58,259 nucleotides of DNA from Bartonella rattaustraliani AUST/NH4 (GTDB lineage Bacteria > Pseudomonadota > Alphaproteobacteria > Rhizobiales > Rhizobiaceae), in NCBI RefSeq assembly GCF_000312565.1, contig NZ_CALW02000008.1, positions 1-58,259 of the forward strand, given 5' to 3'. Positions 36,950 through 46,341 of this stretch are shown here, piece by piece. Position numbers and translations under genes: made by a program. Below the pieces are notes generated by a model, which saw only the letters and a list, made by a program, of their open reading frames with translations, did no database searches and was not told the DNA's origin. The first letter of the stretch is position 1. Every line of letters starts with the position of its first letter.

Positions 36950-37906
36950 ATGGTGCCACGTGTAGCGGTTTTAGGGTGTGGTTATTGGGGTAAGAATCAT
37001 ATTCGAACCCTCCAAGAACTTGGGGCTTTAGCAGCAGTTTCTGATAAAAATGTTGAACGTGCTTCAGATTTTGCTGGTACGTATGGTGTTGAGGCTATCG
37101 CACCTGAAGATCTTTTTACACGTAAAGATATTGATGCGCTGGTTTTGGCGTTGCCTCCGCAGTTGCATACGGAAAATGCGCTGTGCGCTCTTGAAAATGG
37201 TAAAGATGTTTTGGTTGAAAAGCCCATTGCTTTGAATGTAGCAGATGCTGAGCACCAAGTTCAAGTCGCTGGTAAATATCGGCGAATTTTTATGGTGGGG
37301 CATGTTTTACGATTTCATCCTGTTTTTGAAAAAATATGTGAATTGGTGAAAAAGAATACATTGGGGGATATTCGTTATATTTATTCTCATCGATTAGGTT
37401 TTGGAAAGTTTCATACGCAAAGCGATGCGTTATGGGATTTTGCGCCGCATGATCTTTCAATGATTTTGGCTTTGACAGAATGTGAACCTTCTGAAGTTCG
37501 TGGTGAAGGGGCAGCTGTCATTGATCAGTGTTCTGATTTTGCTCATATTCATATGACTTTTCCGAATGGTATACGGAGTCATCTTTTTGCTTCACGTCTT
37601 AGTCCTTATCGTGAAAGGCGTTTAACGATTATTGGTACAAAGGCTATGCTTGTTTTTGATGATATGGAACCATGGGATCGTAAATTGGCATTGCATCCTT
37701 TTGCTGTTTGGAAGAAAAATCAAGAGTGGGCTTTTAGTACTGATGCTTTGCATTACATTGATGTTTGTGAAAGTTGGCCGCTTACTTGTGAATTACAACA
37801 TTTCCTTCATTGTATTGAAACGCGTCAATCACCTCGTACAAATGGTGATGAGGCTATCGCCGTTTTACGAATTTTAACTGCTGCTAGTGTCAATTATCAT
37901 CGATAA
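36950..37906 (+). CDS. Gfo/Idh/MocA-family oxidoreductase, WbpB-like
   Basis: A 318-residue NAD(P)-dependent dehydrogenase. The Rossmann motif GCGYWGKNHIRTL lies at about residues 9-21, VEKPIALN near residue 90, and the C-terminal domain holds YSHRLGFG and WDFAPHDLSMI (the conserved HD). These features fit WbpB/WlbA-type enzymes that oxidise the C3 hydroxyl of UDP-N-acetylglucosaminuronate in surface-polysaccharide synthesis. The next gene encodes the matching aminotransferase 46 bp downstream, supporting a sugar C3-amination step. No dehydrogenase WbpA or acetyltransferase WbpD is in the window. Confidence 0.85.
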   Translation: MVPRVAVLGCGYWGKNHIRTLQELGALAAVSDKNVERASDFAGTYGVEAIAPEDLFTRKDIDALVLALPPQLHTENALCALENGKDVLVEKPIALNVADAEHQVQVAGKYRRIFMVGHVLRFHPVFEKICELVKKNTLGDIRYIYSHRLGFGKFHTQSDALWDFAPHDLSMILALTECEPSEVRGEGAAVIDQCSDFAHIHMTFPNGIRSHLFASRLSPYRERRLTIIGTKAMLVFDDMEPWDRKLALHPFAVWKKNQEWAFSTDALHYIDVCESWPLTCELQHFLHCIETRQSPRTNGDEAIAVLRILTAASVNYHR

Positions 37907-37952
37907 AAGAAATCAGTAGCGCTTTTACATTATTGTGATTCATGGAGTTTAT

Positions 37953-39071
37953 ATGCAGTTCATCGATCTTGGGGCACAGCGTGCGCGTATTGAAGATAAA
38001 ATTAATGCTGCAATTGCACATGTCATCGCCAGTGGTAGTTATATTTTGGGAACAAAAGTAATAGAGTTTGAAGAGCGGTTGGCAGATTATCTTGGTGTTA
38101 AACATGTAGTTACATGTGCTAATGGAACGGATGCGTTGAAGATGCCTCTTATGGCTCAAAATATTGGTCCCAGTGATGCTGTTTTTTGTCCGAGCTTCAC
38201 GTTTTCGGCAACGGCTGAAGTTGTCGCTCTGGTTGGAGCTGAACCTGTTTTTGTTGATGTTCTGCCTGATACATTCAATATGGATGTTGAGAAACTTTGT
38301 GAAGCGATTGAGATGGTTAAAAAAGACGGTCGTCTCAAACCAAAAGCAATTATTGCTGTTGATTTGTTTGGTCTTCCTGCTGATTATGAGAAAATTACGC
38401 AAGTGGCGGTAAAAGAAAATCTTTTTGTTATTGAAGATGCTGCTCAATCGATAGGAGGAAAAAGCGGTTATACTATGTGCGGCGCTTTTGGTGATGTGGC
38501 ATCGACAAGTTTTTATCCTGCAAAACCATTGGGGTGTTATGGCGATGGAGGTGCTATGATGACTAATGATGATTATTTAGCAGAAATTTTACGTTCTATT
38601 CGGTTCCACGGTAAAGGTGAAACGCAATACGACAATGTGCGTATTGGTATGAATTCGCGTCTAGATACCATTCAGGCTGCTATTTTGCTAGAAAAATTTG
38701 TTATCTTTGAAGATGAGATGGAAAAGCGTGTGGCATTTGCGCAATATTATTCCAACGGTTTAAGAGATATTGTTACGGTTCCGGAAGTGGGAGAGAATGT
38801 TCGTTGTGCCTATGCACAATATACGATTAAGGTGGAAGAGCGTGATAGATTGAAGAGTTATTTACAGGAAAATTCTATTCCGACTATGGTTTATTACAAG
38901 ACCCCCTTGCATCAACAGCCAGCTTATAAAGACTTTCCTTATGTCAAAGATTCTCTTTCTGTTTCTGAGGCTCTGGGCAGCTGTGTTTTAAGCTTACCAA
39001 TGCATCCTTATTTAACGCAAAATGATCAAGATCGAATTATCCAGAAAATAAGAGATTTTTATCGTTCTTGA
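37953..39071 (+). CDS. DegT/DnrJ/EryC1-family sugar aminotransferase, WbpE-like
   Basis: A 372-residue PLP-dependent aminotransferase that would aminate the 3-keto sugar made by the preceding enzyme. It shows GTDALKMPLMA, SFTFSATAEVVALVGAEPVFVDV, VIEDAAQSIGG, the PLP lysine in TSFYPAKPLGCYGDGG and GMNSRLDTIQAA, all typical of the family. The ATG at 37953 follows GGAG; the open frame runs back to 37935. The pair probably contributes a diamino-uronate or similar sugar to lipooligosaccharide, but the product cannot be fixed. Confidence 0.88.
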   Translation: MQFIDLGAQRARIEDKINAAIAHVIASGSYILGTKVIEFEERLADYLGVKHVVTCANGTDALKMPLMAQNIGPSDAVFCPSFTFSATAEVVALVGAEPVFVDVLPDTFNMDVEKLCEAIEMVKKDGRLKPKAIIAVDLFGLPADYEKITQVAVKENLFVIEDAAQSIGGKSGYTMCGAFGDVASTSFYPAKPLGCYGDGGAMMTNDDYLAEILRSIRFHGKGETQYDNVRIGMNSRLDTIQAAILLEKFVIFEDEMEKRVAFAQYYSNGLRDIVTVPEVGENVRCAYAQYTIKVEERDRLKSYLQENSIPTMVYYKTPLHQQPAYKDFPYVKDSLSVSEALGSCVLSLPMHPYLTQNDQDRIIQKIRDFYRS

Positions 39072-39306
39072 GAGAGAATTCTTGTCTTTAAAGCTTTTCT
39101 CAAGAAAAGGCTTTATGTGAATTGGTTTTTGAAAAGCATTTTTGATTGATCATTAAAAAGTCCTTTGTTCTGTTAAGGGAACAGTTTATTTTGCGAAAGC
39201 CTATTTTATTTTTATCAAGACGACGAAAAGTTTGCTCGTTTTATAAAACGATACAGTAGATATTTGCCGATTTAAATATATCCCCTAGGTTTTTTAAAAA
39301 GAGTAT

Positions 39307-39960
39307 TTATGTAAGTGATGTTTTTTTGCTGAAGGTTATTTTTTCACGGATGCGTGAGGCGAGATCATTTTTGTTGTTAGAATTTTGGACCAATGTGTTG
39401 ATGGGTGAGGATTTTCCTTCTTGAAGAGCTATTTGAGCTGCTAATGTCGCTGCTAATTCTTTTGTTTCTTCACGCATTTCAGCTAAAAGTTGCTGATGAG
39501 CAGCAACATCAGACGAGTGGGTTTGAATCTCTTGTAAACGTTGTTGATAGTGGGAAATTTTTTCATGCATAGTCTTGATTTCCGTTATGCAAGTGTTTGT
39601 GATGAGGGCGTTTTGGTTGCTTTCTATCCTAGAAGCTTCTTTTTTATCAGCAGCATATTGTGCGGAAAGAGATAATTCATAAAGCTGTTTTTTTATTTTG
39701 CTAAATTGTATTTTCTGTTGGGCATATTTTTTTTGCAAAGAGTCATATTTTTGTTCGTTGCGTGCCAATTCTACAGCATGTTTGGCACAAATAAAATCAT
39801 AATTTGCTTGTATTTCAGTGAGTGATAAGGGAACTTGCGCAGAAGCAAATTTGTGCGCAAAGTAAAGGGCTTTACGCCAAATAAGTGGAGAAAAAAGTAT
39901 GAGTAACCATGAAATGCAAGCAACTCCAAGAATAAAGAACAGAAACGATTGGATCAACAT
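39307..39960 (-). CDS. Hypothetical membrane-anchored coiled-coil protein
   Basis: Not recognised. The 217-residue protein has one N-terminal transmembrane span (about residues 4-26, SFLFFILGVACISWLLILF) and a long Gln/Lys/Glu-rich body with heptad-like pattern (about 60-180, for example LQKKYAQQKIQFSKIKKQL and YQQRLQEIQTHSSDVAAHQQ). The N-terminal topology leaves the coiled coil probably cytoplasmic. It lies 27 bp downstream of the DUF1134 gene on the same strand, so the two may be cotranscribed. Confidence 0.7.
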   Translation of the reverse strand: MLIQSFLFFILGVACISWLLILFSPLIWRKALYFAHKFASAQVPLSLTEIQANYDFICAKHAVELARNEQKYDSLQKKYAQQKIQFSKIKKQLYELSLSAQYAADKKEASRIESNQNALITNTCITEIKTMHEKISHYQQRLQEIQTHSSDVAAHQQLLAEMREETKELAATLAAQIALQEGKSSPINTLVQNSNNKNDLASRIREKITFSKKTSLT

Positions 39961-39987
39961 AAGTTCCCCCTTTCTATAAGAATCCGT

Positions 39988-40584
39988 TTAAAATGGATTC
40001 CATGTCGGTTTAGGTGTTAATTTTAAATATCCTATATTAACGCCAAGACGTGCACCAATTCCTGCGCGTATTGGAACCAATAAGATATTGTGTCGTTTCA
40101 GAACATGAAAACCAACACCAGCAATTAGATAGGCTGAACCTGAAATGCCGCTATAGCGTCCCCATAAATTATTTATATTGTGAAGGTCATAAATTAAGAT
40201 CATTAAGCGAGAACCTTGGCCACCAAAATCCCATCCCACAGAGGGACCTTGCCAAAAAACTTTATGTTGTCCATAGTTTTTTGTGAAAATTTTTCCTTCA
40301 CCATAGGTGAGTCCAGCAAAAAAAGATCCAGAAGCTTCTTCCCCTAAAATATAGCCATTAGGATAACCATATTGTGAAAAGATATTTTGAATTGCTACTG
40401 CTATACCGCTTGTTGTTTTTCCAAAAAAAACATGACCGGAGTCAATAATTTCTTGGAGCGAATAACTTGGTTCATCTTGCTCTATGGGTTGGAGATGCGC
40501 ATTCGCAGCGTTTATGGTCACAAATAAAAGGAAGCTAAAGAATACAATATTTTTGTACCAGCGTGTTAAAAGAAAGACAGCCAT
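39988..40584 (-). CDS. eipA: DUF1134 / EipA-family periplasmic envelope protein
   Basis: EipA is a periplasmic DUF1134 protein required for envelope integrity in Brucella. From the ATG at 40584, which follows AAGGAAAA, the product is about 198 residues with a signal segment ending NAANAH and a mature domain showing YSLQEIIDSGHVFFGKTTSG, GYILGEEASGSFFAGLTYGEG, GPSVGWDFGGQGSR and GVGFHVLKR. These Gly-rich blocks are characteristic of DUF1134. An in-frame start at 40617 is less likely. EipA expression in relatives is linked to CtrA-type regulation; its neighbours here are chpT and ctrA. Confidence 0.85.
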   Translation of the reverse strand: MAVFLLTRWYKNIVFFSFLLFVTINAANAHLQPIEQDEPSYSLQEIIDSGHVFFGKTTSGIAVAIQNIFSQYGYPNGYILGEEASGSFFAGLTYGEGKIFTKNYGQHKVFWQGPSVGWDFGGQGSRLMILIYDLHNINNLWGRYSGISGSAYLIAGVGFHVLKRHNILLVPIRAGIGARLGVNIGYLKLTPKPTWNPF

Positions 40585-40799
40585 AGAATTTTTCCTTTTT
40601 GTTTGTTTAAAGAACAAATAATATTAAGATTTTCATTCTATTCAAATAAAAAATAAGACTTAAGGTTCTTTAAATTCTTGAATTTATTTCTGAAAAAAAT
40701 TTAACGTAGTTATCAAAATTTCCTATATGCATGCATAGGATGTTAAGAATTTTTCTTTAAAATGAAGTTTATTTTTAAATCTGGGAGTTTTCAATCATT

Positions 40800-41438
40800 A
40801 TGACATTGTCTGTTTCTTTGAAGTCTACCGATCTTGCTGCTTTGCTTTGTAGTCGTATTTGTCATGATTTGATTTCACCTGTTGGTGCTATCCAAAATGC
40901 AATGGAGCTCTATGATGAAGGAGGTGCGGATGATGAGGCTTTGCAATTGGTTCGTTGGTCTGTTGCAAGTGCTTCTGCACGTTTACAGTTTGCGCGATTA
41001 GCTTTTGGTTTTTCAGGAGCAGGTGGGGGGAAAATAGATACACGCTCTGCTGAACAAGTTGCGCAGCAATATATGAAGGAAGAAAAGGCAACTTTAAAAT
41101 GGGAATCTTCTTCTCTGCTTTTACCTAAAAATGAAGTTAAACTTTTGCTTAATTTGTTATTAATTGCAAACGGAGCGGTTTCTCGTGGTGGGGAAATTGT
41201 TGTTAGGATTTTGCAGGAAGAAAATAAGCGTTCTTTTCGATTTGAAGTTTGTGGTAAAATTTTACGCCTTCCTTCCCATTTTATGGCATTATATCGTGGG
41301 GACTTTCAAGAAGAGCTTATCGATGCTCACACAATCCAATTCTATTATACAATATTACTTGCTGAAATGACAGACATGAAAATCACTATTGATAAAACAG
41401 ATAATCGTATTATCTTGGAAAGTGTGAAGAGTTTTTGA
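40800..41438 (+). CDS. chpT: Histidine phosphotransferase ChpT
   Basis: ChpT relays phosphate from the hybrid kinase CckA to CtrA and CpdR. The 212-residue protein starts with a dimerisation helix holding the phospho-acceptor His in CSRICHDLISPVGAIQNAME (about residues 17-36, His 22), followed by FARLAFGFSGAGG and a degenerate ATPase-like C-terminal domain (about 90-210). The N-terminal LAALLCSRICHDLISPV is the most conserved family segment. It is divergent from eipA and convergent with ctrA, its phosphorelay target, an unusually direct physical link. Confidence 0.9.
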   Translation: MTLSVSLKSTDLAALLCSRICHDLISPVGAIQNAMELYDEGGADDEALQLVRWSVASASARLQFARLAFGFSGAGGGKIDTRSAEQVAQQYMKEEKATLKWESSSLLLPKNEVKLLLNLLLIANGAVSRGGEIVVRILQEENKRSFRFEVCGKILRLPSHFMALYRGDFQEELIDAHTIQFYYTILLAEMTDMKITIDKTDNRIILESVKSF

Positions 41439-41606
41439 AAAGCAAATTGATATGAGAGAAAGGCTACAATTATATGCGTATATGCGCGAGCGATAAAATG
41501 ATATTTATATGAATGAGGGTATGGGTTTTAGACTTTGAGCATCTTGTTCTATGCAAGAGATTTTTTGTGGGGTGAGCGTTTATAGCATGACAGAAAAAAA
41601 ATCAAA

Positions 41607-41638
41607 AAAAATCTCGGCCCGCTACACTCCGAGATTTT
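41607..41638 (-). terminator. Rho-independent terminator of ctrA
   Basis: On the minus strand AAAATCTCGG pairs with CCGAGATTTT around an 11-nt loop and is followed by a long T-run. It lies 21 bp after the ctrA stop. It may also slow transcripts arriving from chpT on the other strand. Confidence 0.85.
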
Positions 41639-41658
41639 GCAATATGCCTTATCATTGC

Positions 41659-42360
41659 TTAAGCGGTTTTACGTACATTCTCTTCAACTGGATCACGTAA
41701 TACATAACCACGTCCCCAAACAGTATCAATGTAGTTTACATGAGAAGATACAGCTTCCAATTTTTTCCGCAACTTACAGATAAAGACATCTATAATTTTA
41801 AGTTCTGGCTCATCCATTCCACCATAGAGGTGATTGAGAAACATTTCTTTGGTGAGTGTTGTGCCCTTACGCAGAGAAAGAAGCTCTAGCATCTGATATT
41901 CTTTGCCAGTCAAATGAACAGGGTGTCCAGATACTTCGACTGTTTTTGCATCAAGATTCACAGTGAGATCACCAGTCACAATAACAGATTGTGCGTGCCC
42001 TTTAGAGCGACGAACAACCGCATGAATACGTGCAATCAATTCATCTTTATGGAAGGGCTTTGTCATATAATCATCTGCACCAAAGCCAAAACCACGAACT
42101 TTGTCTTCAATGGCACTCATGCCGGAAAGAATGAGAACAGGGGTTTTAATTTTTGCCAATCTCAAGGTCCGCAAGACATCGTAGCCCGACATATCAGGGA
42201 GGTTCAGATCAAGCAAGATGATATCGTAATCATAAAGTTTTCCTAAATCGATACCTTCTTCACCAAGATCGGTAATATAAACGTTAAAGTTTGCTGATTT
42301 TAGCATTAACTCAATACTTTGAGTGGTTGCTTTATCATCTTCAATTAATAACACGCGCAT
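41659..42360 (-). CDS. ctrA: Cell-cycle response regulator CtrA
   Basis: CtrA is the OmpR-type master regulator of the alphaproteobacterial cell cycle. The 233-residue protein has a receiver domain starting [20 protein letters not shown] with phospho-acceptor Asp51 in [11 protein letters not shown] and Lys in [10 protein letters not shown], and a winged-helix DNA-binding domain with [32 protein letters not shown] and [10 protein letters not shown]. The last residues KTA end in alanine, as in ClpXP-degraded CtrA, though not in the classic AA. The upstream region has two GANTC sites and paired palindromes. chpT, a fliJ-like gene and a sciP-like gene surround it. Confidence 0.97.
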   Translation of the reverse strand: MRVLLIEDDKATTQSIELMLKSANFNVYITDLGEEGIDLGKLYDYDIILLDLNLPDMSGYDVLRTLRLAKIKTPVLILSGMSAIEDKVRGFGFGADDYMTKPFHKDELIARIHAVVRRSKGHAQSVIVTGDLTVNLDAKTVEVSGHPVHLTGKEYQMLELLSLRKGTTLTKEMFLNHLYGGMDEPELKIIDVFICKLRKKLEAVSSHVNYIDTVWGRGYVLRDPVEENVRKTA

Positions 42361-42917
42361 TTCAAATCCCTCATTTTAGCTCCTTGCGAATCAGAAGAAG
42401 CGGCTTTGTTTTATAACAGTTTATAAACCGACTGTTTATAAAAATAACCCATTAAATCAAACAGTTACAATAAAAATGTTTCATGAACATTTCAGCAGTA
42501 CGCGCAACAATCACTACTGAGTTTCCCACTATCCCTGATAGTGGTTAACAAAATATTTTTATTTTTGGAAGAGACAGATAAAATTATTTTAGAAAAATCG
42601 CATGTTTTTTACATAATGAAAAAAATGACGTGCTTTTTCTATTAACCGTAAATTTAAAAAAAATGTGTAACAGATTCTTTTTAAACCACTTTTTTACAAT
42701 TTTGCTATTTGTTTACAGAGCTTTAAACGTTCTTCATTCTTGTGGAAAGTGAAAGAAATATTATTTTTCTAAAAGAGTGGGTTGGATTTTTTGATACTTG
42801 GAAAACAGGCAGAAGATAGGGTTTTAAGTTTTATTGTCTGTTTTTATTACAACAGAGTGTTATTTAAATATGTGTAAGAATATGAAGTTGAAGTTGGCGC
42901 GATCAAGGAGTAGTGAG
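42361..42917. promoter_or_regulatory. ctrA upstream region with paired palindromes and GANTC sites
   Basis: This 557-bp spacer carries two near-identical 10-bp palindromes, GTTTATAAAC (42419-42428) and GTTTATAAAA (42434-42443), 15 bp apart and about 60-80 bp upstream of the ctrA start. CcrM-type methylation sites GANTC occur at 42388-42392 and 42673-42677. In Caulobacter and Brucella ctrA transcription responds to GANTC methylation and to CtrA binding. A TTAA-rich stretch at 42643-42658 resembles but does not exactly fit TTAA-N7-TTAA. The function is inferred. Confidence 0.5.
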
Positions 42918-43304
42918 ATGAAGCCACGAGATAGTATGGTGCGATTGAAAATGTTTCAAGTACGTGGGAGGCGTCGTGAAATCGCACAGCTTGAGATGAT
43001 GATCGCAGAATTTGAGCGTATGGTGTTAGAGCTGGAAGCACAAATTGTTTATGAAGAAAGTAAATCTGGAAACAATGATGTTCACCATTTTGCCTACTCT
43101 GCTTTAGCCCGTGCAGCACGACAAAGGCGTGATAATTTGACAAATTCGATTCGCGAGTTGCAGCTTCAAAAAACAAATGCTGAAATTGCTCTCCATGAAG
43201 CCGATACAGAGTTGCAACGTGCACAGCTTCTTGAAGCGCGGGAAAAGAAGGCGGTCGTGGATGATGAGGGCGTTTTAAATCAATCTAAATCAATGACTAG
43301 ATGA
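42918..43304 (+). CDS. FliJ-like flagellar export chaperone homologue
   Basis: A 128-residue, highly helical and charged protein resembling rhizobial FliJ, the coiled-coil stalk that couples the FliI ATPase to the flagellar export gate. The open frame extends upstream, but the ATG at 42918 follows AAGGAG at good spacing and gives the FliJ N-terminus MKPRDSMVRLKMFQVRGRRR. Two long helices (about 15-55, then 60-118) are separated by a short turn. No other flagellar gene is in the window, so either flagellar genes lie elsewhere or this is an orphan. It is divergent from ctrA and followed by a strong terminator. Confidence 0.65.
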   Translation: MKPRDSMVRLKMFQVRGRRREIAQLEMMIAEFERMVLELEAQIVYEESKSGNNDVHHFAYSALARAARQRRDNLTNSIRELQLQKTNAEIALHEADTELQRAQLLEAREKKAVVDDEGVLNQSKSMTR

Positions 43305-43381
43305 TAAAATCTGCCGTTTAAAAATCAACTCTTTGAGATTTTGGTGCATTACATTCGAGATTTTTGTGTATTAAAAATGTG

Positions 43382-43421
43382 AAAAAACAGCCGAACTTTT
43401 ATCAAGTTTGGCTGTTTTTTT
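43382..43421 (+). terminator. Strong bidirectional terminator after the fliJ-like gene
   Basis: AAAAACAGCCGAACTT (43383-43398) pairs with AAGTTTGGCTGTTTTT (43404-43419), 16 bp with one G-U pair and a 5-nt loop, with T-runs on both strands. It separates the convergent fliJ-like and sciP-like genes. Confidence 0.92.
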
Positions 43422-43460
43422 AATGTTCAGAAGTTGTTATCGAATTGTTCCAAAGAACAA

Positions 43461-43736
43461 TTAATGCCGATAATGTTGGATTCTTGTTGTCCGTAATCCA
43501 GCTAAACCGTGCTCATCAATCAAACTTTGCCATGAAAGAAATTCTTCTATGGTCAAAGTATAGCGTTGGCACGCTTCATCAAGACTTAACAATCCACCTC
43601 TCACCGCCGCAACAACTTCAGCTTTGCGACGAATGACCCAGCGCCTTGTTGTTTTTGGCGGTAGGTCAGCGATTGTTAGCGGACTTCCATCTGGCCCAAT
43701 AACATATTTCATTTGTGTTTTTATCAAATTAGTCAT
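43461..43736 (-). CDS. sciP: SciP-like CtrA inhibitor (DUF1153)
   Basis: SciP is a small helix-turn-helix protein that binds CtrA and blocks its activation of target promoters. The 91-residue product holds the DUF1153 features YVIGPDGSPLTIADLPP, RWVIRRKAEVVAAVRGGLLS and LDEACQRYTLTIEEFLSWQ in the expected order and length. The ATG at 43736 has AGGAT upstream; an internal ATG at residue 9 is possible. It shares a terminator with the fliJ-like gene. Its position beside ctrA and chpT puts three parts of the circuit within 3 kb. Confidence 0.88.
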   Translation of the reverse strand: MTNLIKTQMKYVIGPDGSPLTIADLPPKTTRRWVIRRKAEVVAAVRGGLLSLDEACQRYTLTIEEFLSWQSLIDEHGLAGLRTTRIQHYRH

Positions 43737-44108
43737 TCTATCCTATACCTTTAGTCAAGGACTTAACCGTCTTTGTAAAGCATGAAATTTAAAAAAGAGC
43801 TAAACACGTGGAAAGAAAAAATTAATAAAGTCAGTCAATCCATAAAGATATGGTACAACGTGGAATACATAAAATGGCTTATCATTATGTTTTTGTTGGT
43901 TTTTTTAAATAGAAAAAAGGATTCGCAAAGTGCTTTATTTTTATTATTCTTTTTTGTTTGCAGCCGATGTAAAGAAAGTCATGCTATTGTTGTGGAAACG
44001 GTAAAAAAAACAATGTAAAAGAACAATGGATAGCATTCATAAGAATATTAACAAATGGATTTTCATTAAAGAAAAGGAATGGGGATCCAGAAAATAGAGA
44101 ATAAATAC
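43737..44108. other. Spacer between sciP and mnmA
   Basis: About 370 bp. An ATG-started frame at 43782-44018 (78 residues) with a hydrophobic centre has no ribosome binding site and no family resemblance, so it is not called. Nothing else is seen. Confidence 0.5.
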
Positions 44109-45338
44109 ATGTTTTTAAACAGTCTTGATCTCCCAGGACGACCTGAGGATTCCCGCATTGTTGTCGCAATGTCAGGGGGTGTTGATTCATCGGTTGTTGC
44201 AGGTCTTTTGAAAAAGGAAGGATATAATGTCATTGGGATTACGTTGCAGCTTTATGATCATGGTGCTGCAACACACAGGGTGGGGGCATGTTGTGCTGGG
44301 CAAGATATTGAAGATGCACGTCGTGTTGCAGAGACATTAGGGATCCCTCATTATGTTCTTGATTATGAAAAGCGATTTCGTGAAGCTGTGATTAATCCTT
44401 TTGCAGAAAGTTATGTGCATGGGGAAACACCAGTGCCATGTGTGGCATGCAATCAGACTGTCAAATTTGCTGATCTCTTAGAAACTGCACGTGAATTAGG
44501 TGCAGATGCTTTGGCTACGGGACATTATATTCGCTCGCGCCCTCATGGTGCGCATCGGGCACTCTTTCGTCCGCTGGATGCTGATCGTGATCAGAGTTAT
44601 TTTCTTTTTGCAACGACACAGGAGCAGATTGATTATTTGCGGTTTCCACTTGGTAATCTTCCTAAAGCACGTGTTCGTGAAATGGCAGCAGAAATGGGCT
44701 TTGTTGTTGCCAATAAGCATGACAGTCAGGATATTTGTTTTGTTCCGCAGGGAAAATATTCTGATGTTATCACAAAATTACGGCCAGAAGCTGCTAATCC
44801 TGGAGATATTGTGCATATCGATGGACAGGTTTTAGGAAAACATTCTGGAATTGTTAATTATACGGTTGGTCAACGTCGTGGTATTGGGGTGGCAACCGGT
44901 GAAGCGCTTTATGTGGTTTATCTTGATGTGGAAAATGCGCGTGTTATTGTTGGCTCACGTGAAATGTTGGAAACGCATAAGCTGTTTTTGCGTGATGTGA
45001 ATTGGCTTGGTGATGAGTCGTTAGAGCGTTTTCCTTTGGAGGGTGTTGAGGTTGCTGTGAAAGTTCGTTCAACACGTCCTCCGCATCTGGCGCGTTTGCA
45101 TTATCAAGATGGTGCTTTTTTTGTTGATTTGTTGGAATACGAAAATAGTGTAGCACCAGGACAGGCTTGTGTTCTTTATGATGGAAATAGTGATGAAGCA
45201 CGTGTTTTGGGAGGGGGATTTGTAACCCATTCAGAACGTTCTGCCGATACTGAAGTGATGTTGAAACGTGTTTTATGTAATTTAGAAACAGAATCTTCAG
45301 TTCGCTCTGTGCTGAAAACAACTGCTTCTTATAAATAA
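44109..45338 (+). CDS. mnmA: tRNA-specific 2-thiouridylase MnmA
   Basis: MnmA thiolates the wobble uridine (U34) of tRNA-Lys, Glu and Gln using ATP and a persulfide donor. It shows the PP-loop [22 protein letters not shown]-type [12 protein letters not shown], the first catalytic Cys in [13 protein letters not shown], the second in [13 protein letters not shown] and the C-terminal [21 protein letters not shown]. The open frame allows an ATG at 44079, but AAAGGA there touches the ATG; the ATG at 44109 matches rhizobial N-termini (LNSLDLPG). It gives 409 residues, normal length. Confidence 0.95.
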   Translation: MFLNSLDLPGRPEDSRIVVAMSGGVDSSVVAGLLKKEGYNVIGITLQLYDHGAATHRVGACCAGQDIEDARRVAETLGIPHYVLDYEKRFREAVINPFAESYVHGETPVPCVACNQTVKFADLLETARELGADALATGHYIRSRPHGAHRALFRPLDADRDQSYFLFATTQEQIDYLRFPLGNLPKARVREMAAEMGFVVANKHDSQDICFVPQGKYSDVITKLRPEAANPGDIVHIDGQVLGKHSGIVNYTVGQRRGIGVATGEALYVVYLDVENARVIVGSREMLETHKLFLRDVNWLGDESLERFPLEGVEVAVKVRSTRPPHLARLHYQDGAFFVDLLEYENSVAPGQACVLYDGNSDEARVLGGGFVTHSERSADTEVMLKRVLCNLETESSVRSVLKTTASYK

Positions 45339-45422
45339 AAAATACTTTCTTCTTATCAATGAAAGGGAACATGCTTAAGGGATGTTTCTTGCAGATTAAG
45401 TTTCTTACAGTTTAAGATGTGC

Positions 45423-46232
45423 TCATCTTAAGAGGAAATTCGCAAAATCCGTGAGATAGGCAAGTGCAATGCCAGAGGCTGTGGCAACATTGAGGCTATC
45501 GAATCCATGAGCCATGGGAATTTTTAAGGTTTCTGATTTTTGCAGGACATGGGGTGGTAAGCCATCGCCTTCTGTTCCAAAAATAAGCGCTGTTCTTTTT
45601 GGTGTTTTGGCTTGTTTGAGAGTGCATGACGCGGAGGGAGAAAGTGCATAAGTATATCGTTAAAGCTGCGAGAATGTCATTTATGTGAGCACTTTGCGTA
45701 TAGGGAACTTTGAGAACTGCACCAGCAGACACTCTGATTGATTTACGGTAAAGTGGGTCGCAAGAGGTCTTGTCAACGATAATGCCATGATTGGCAAAGG
45801 CACTGCATTACGAAAAAGAGCGCCCGTATTGTTGTGATTAGAGATGCCACATAAAATCAGAATCAAGGCTTGTTTTGGAAGATTTTGTAACAAGTTTTGT
45901 AATGGTGGGAGTGTGATACGTTCACCGGTACCGAGTATACCACGATGAACATGGAATCCTGCAATATTGTCCATAATTTTTTGTGGAACACAATAAACAG
46001 GACATGTTGGTTTTGTTTCTTCTAAAAGAGGCATAAGTCCAGGAAGGCGTTCTGTGACTATGAGCAATGAGAGAGCGGAAAATATTTTTGAATGCAGCAG
46101 TGCCGACAATATAATTTTCCCCTCAGCAATAAATTGTTGTTTCCGTCCAACAAGATCTTTTTCACGGATATTGTGGTAGTCTTTCAGACATGGATTATCA
46201 GCTTCGTGTATTGTTGTGATATTTAAGTGCAT
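45423..46232 (-). pseudogene. Frameshifted SpoU/TrmH-type RNA 2'-O-methyltransferase
   Basis: Three frames must be joined to read a normal protein. From ATG 46232 the first gives a substrate-binding domain and CGISNHNNTGALFRNA; near 45800 the frame moves to HGIIVDKTSCDPLYRKSIRV and SAGAVLKVPYTQSAHINDIL; near 45650 it moves again to KTPKRTALIFGTEGDGLPP and AHGFDSLNVATASGIALAYL, ending LLR-stop at 45423. The motifs N-GA-FRNA, GTEG-GL and SLNV-A form the knotted AdoMet site of SpoU enzymes. Two indels make an active enzyme unlikely unless they are sequencing errors. Confidence 0.9.
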
Positions 46233-46341
46233 AGGGGGCTTTTAATGCTGTTTTTTCTCAATTACCAGATGTTAAATTTTTGCTCTTTTTTAAAATGAAA
46301 GAGATAAAAAATATTATTTTAAACCTATGGTAGAATTTATG

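Noticed and set aside
39088-39112. Terminator after the sugar aminotransferase gene
   Set aside because: The stem has a bulge and no T-run follows, so evidence is too weak.
43782-44018. 78-residue membrane protein before mnmA
   Set aside because: No ribosome binding site and low-complexity hydrophobic stretch typical of chance frames in AT-rich DNA.
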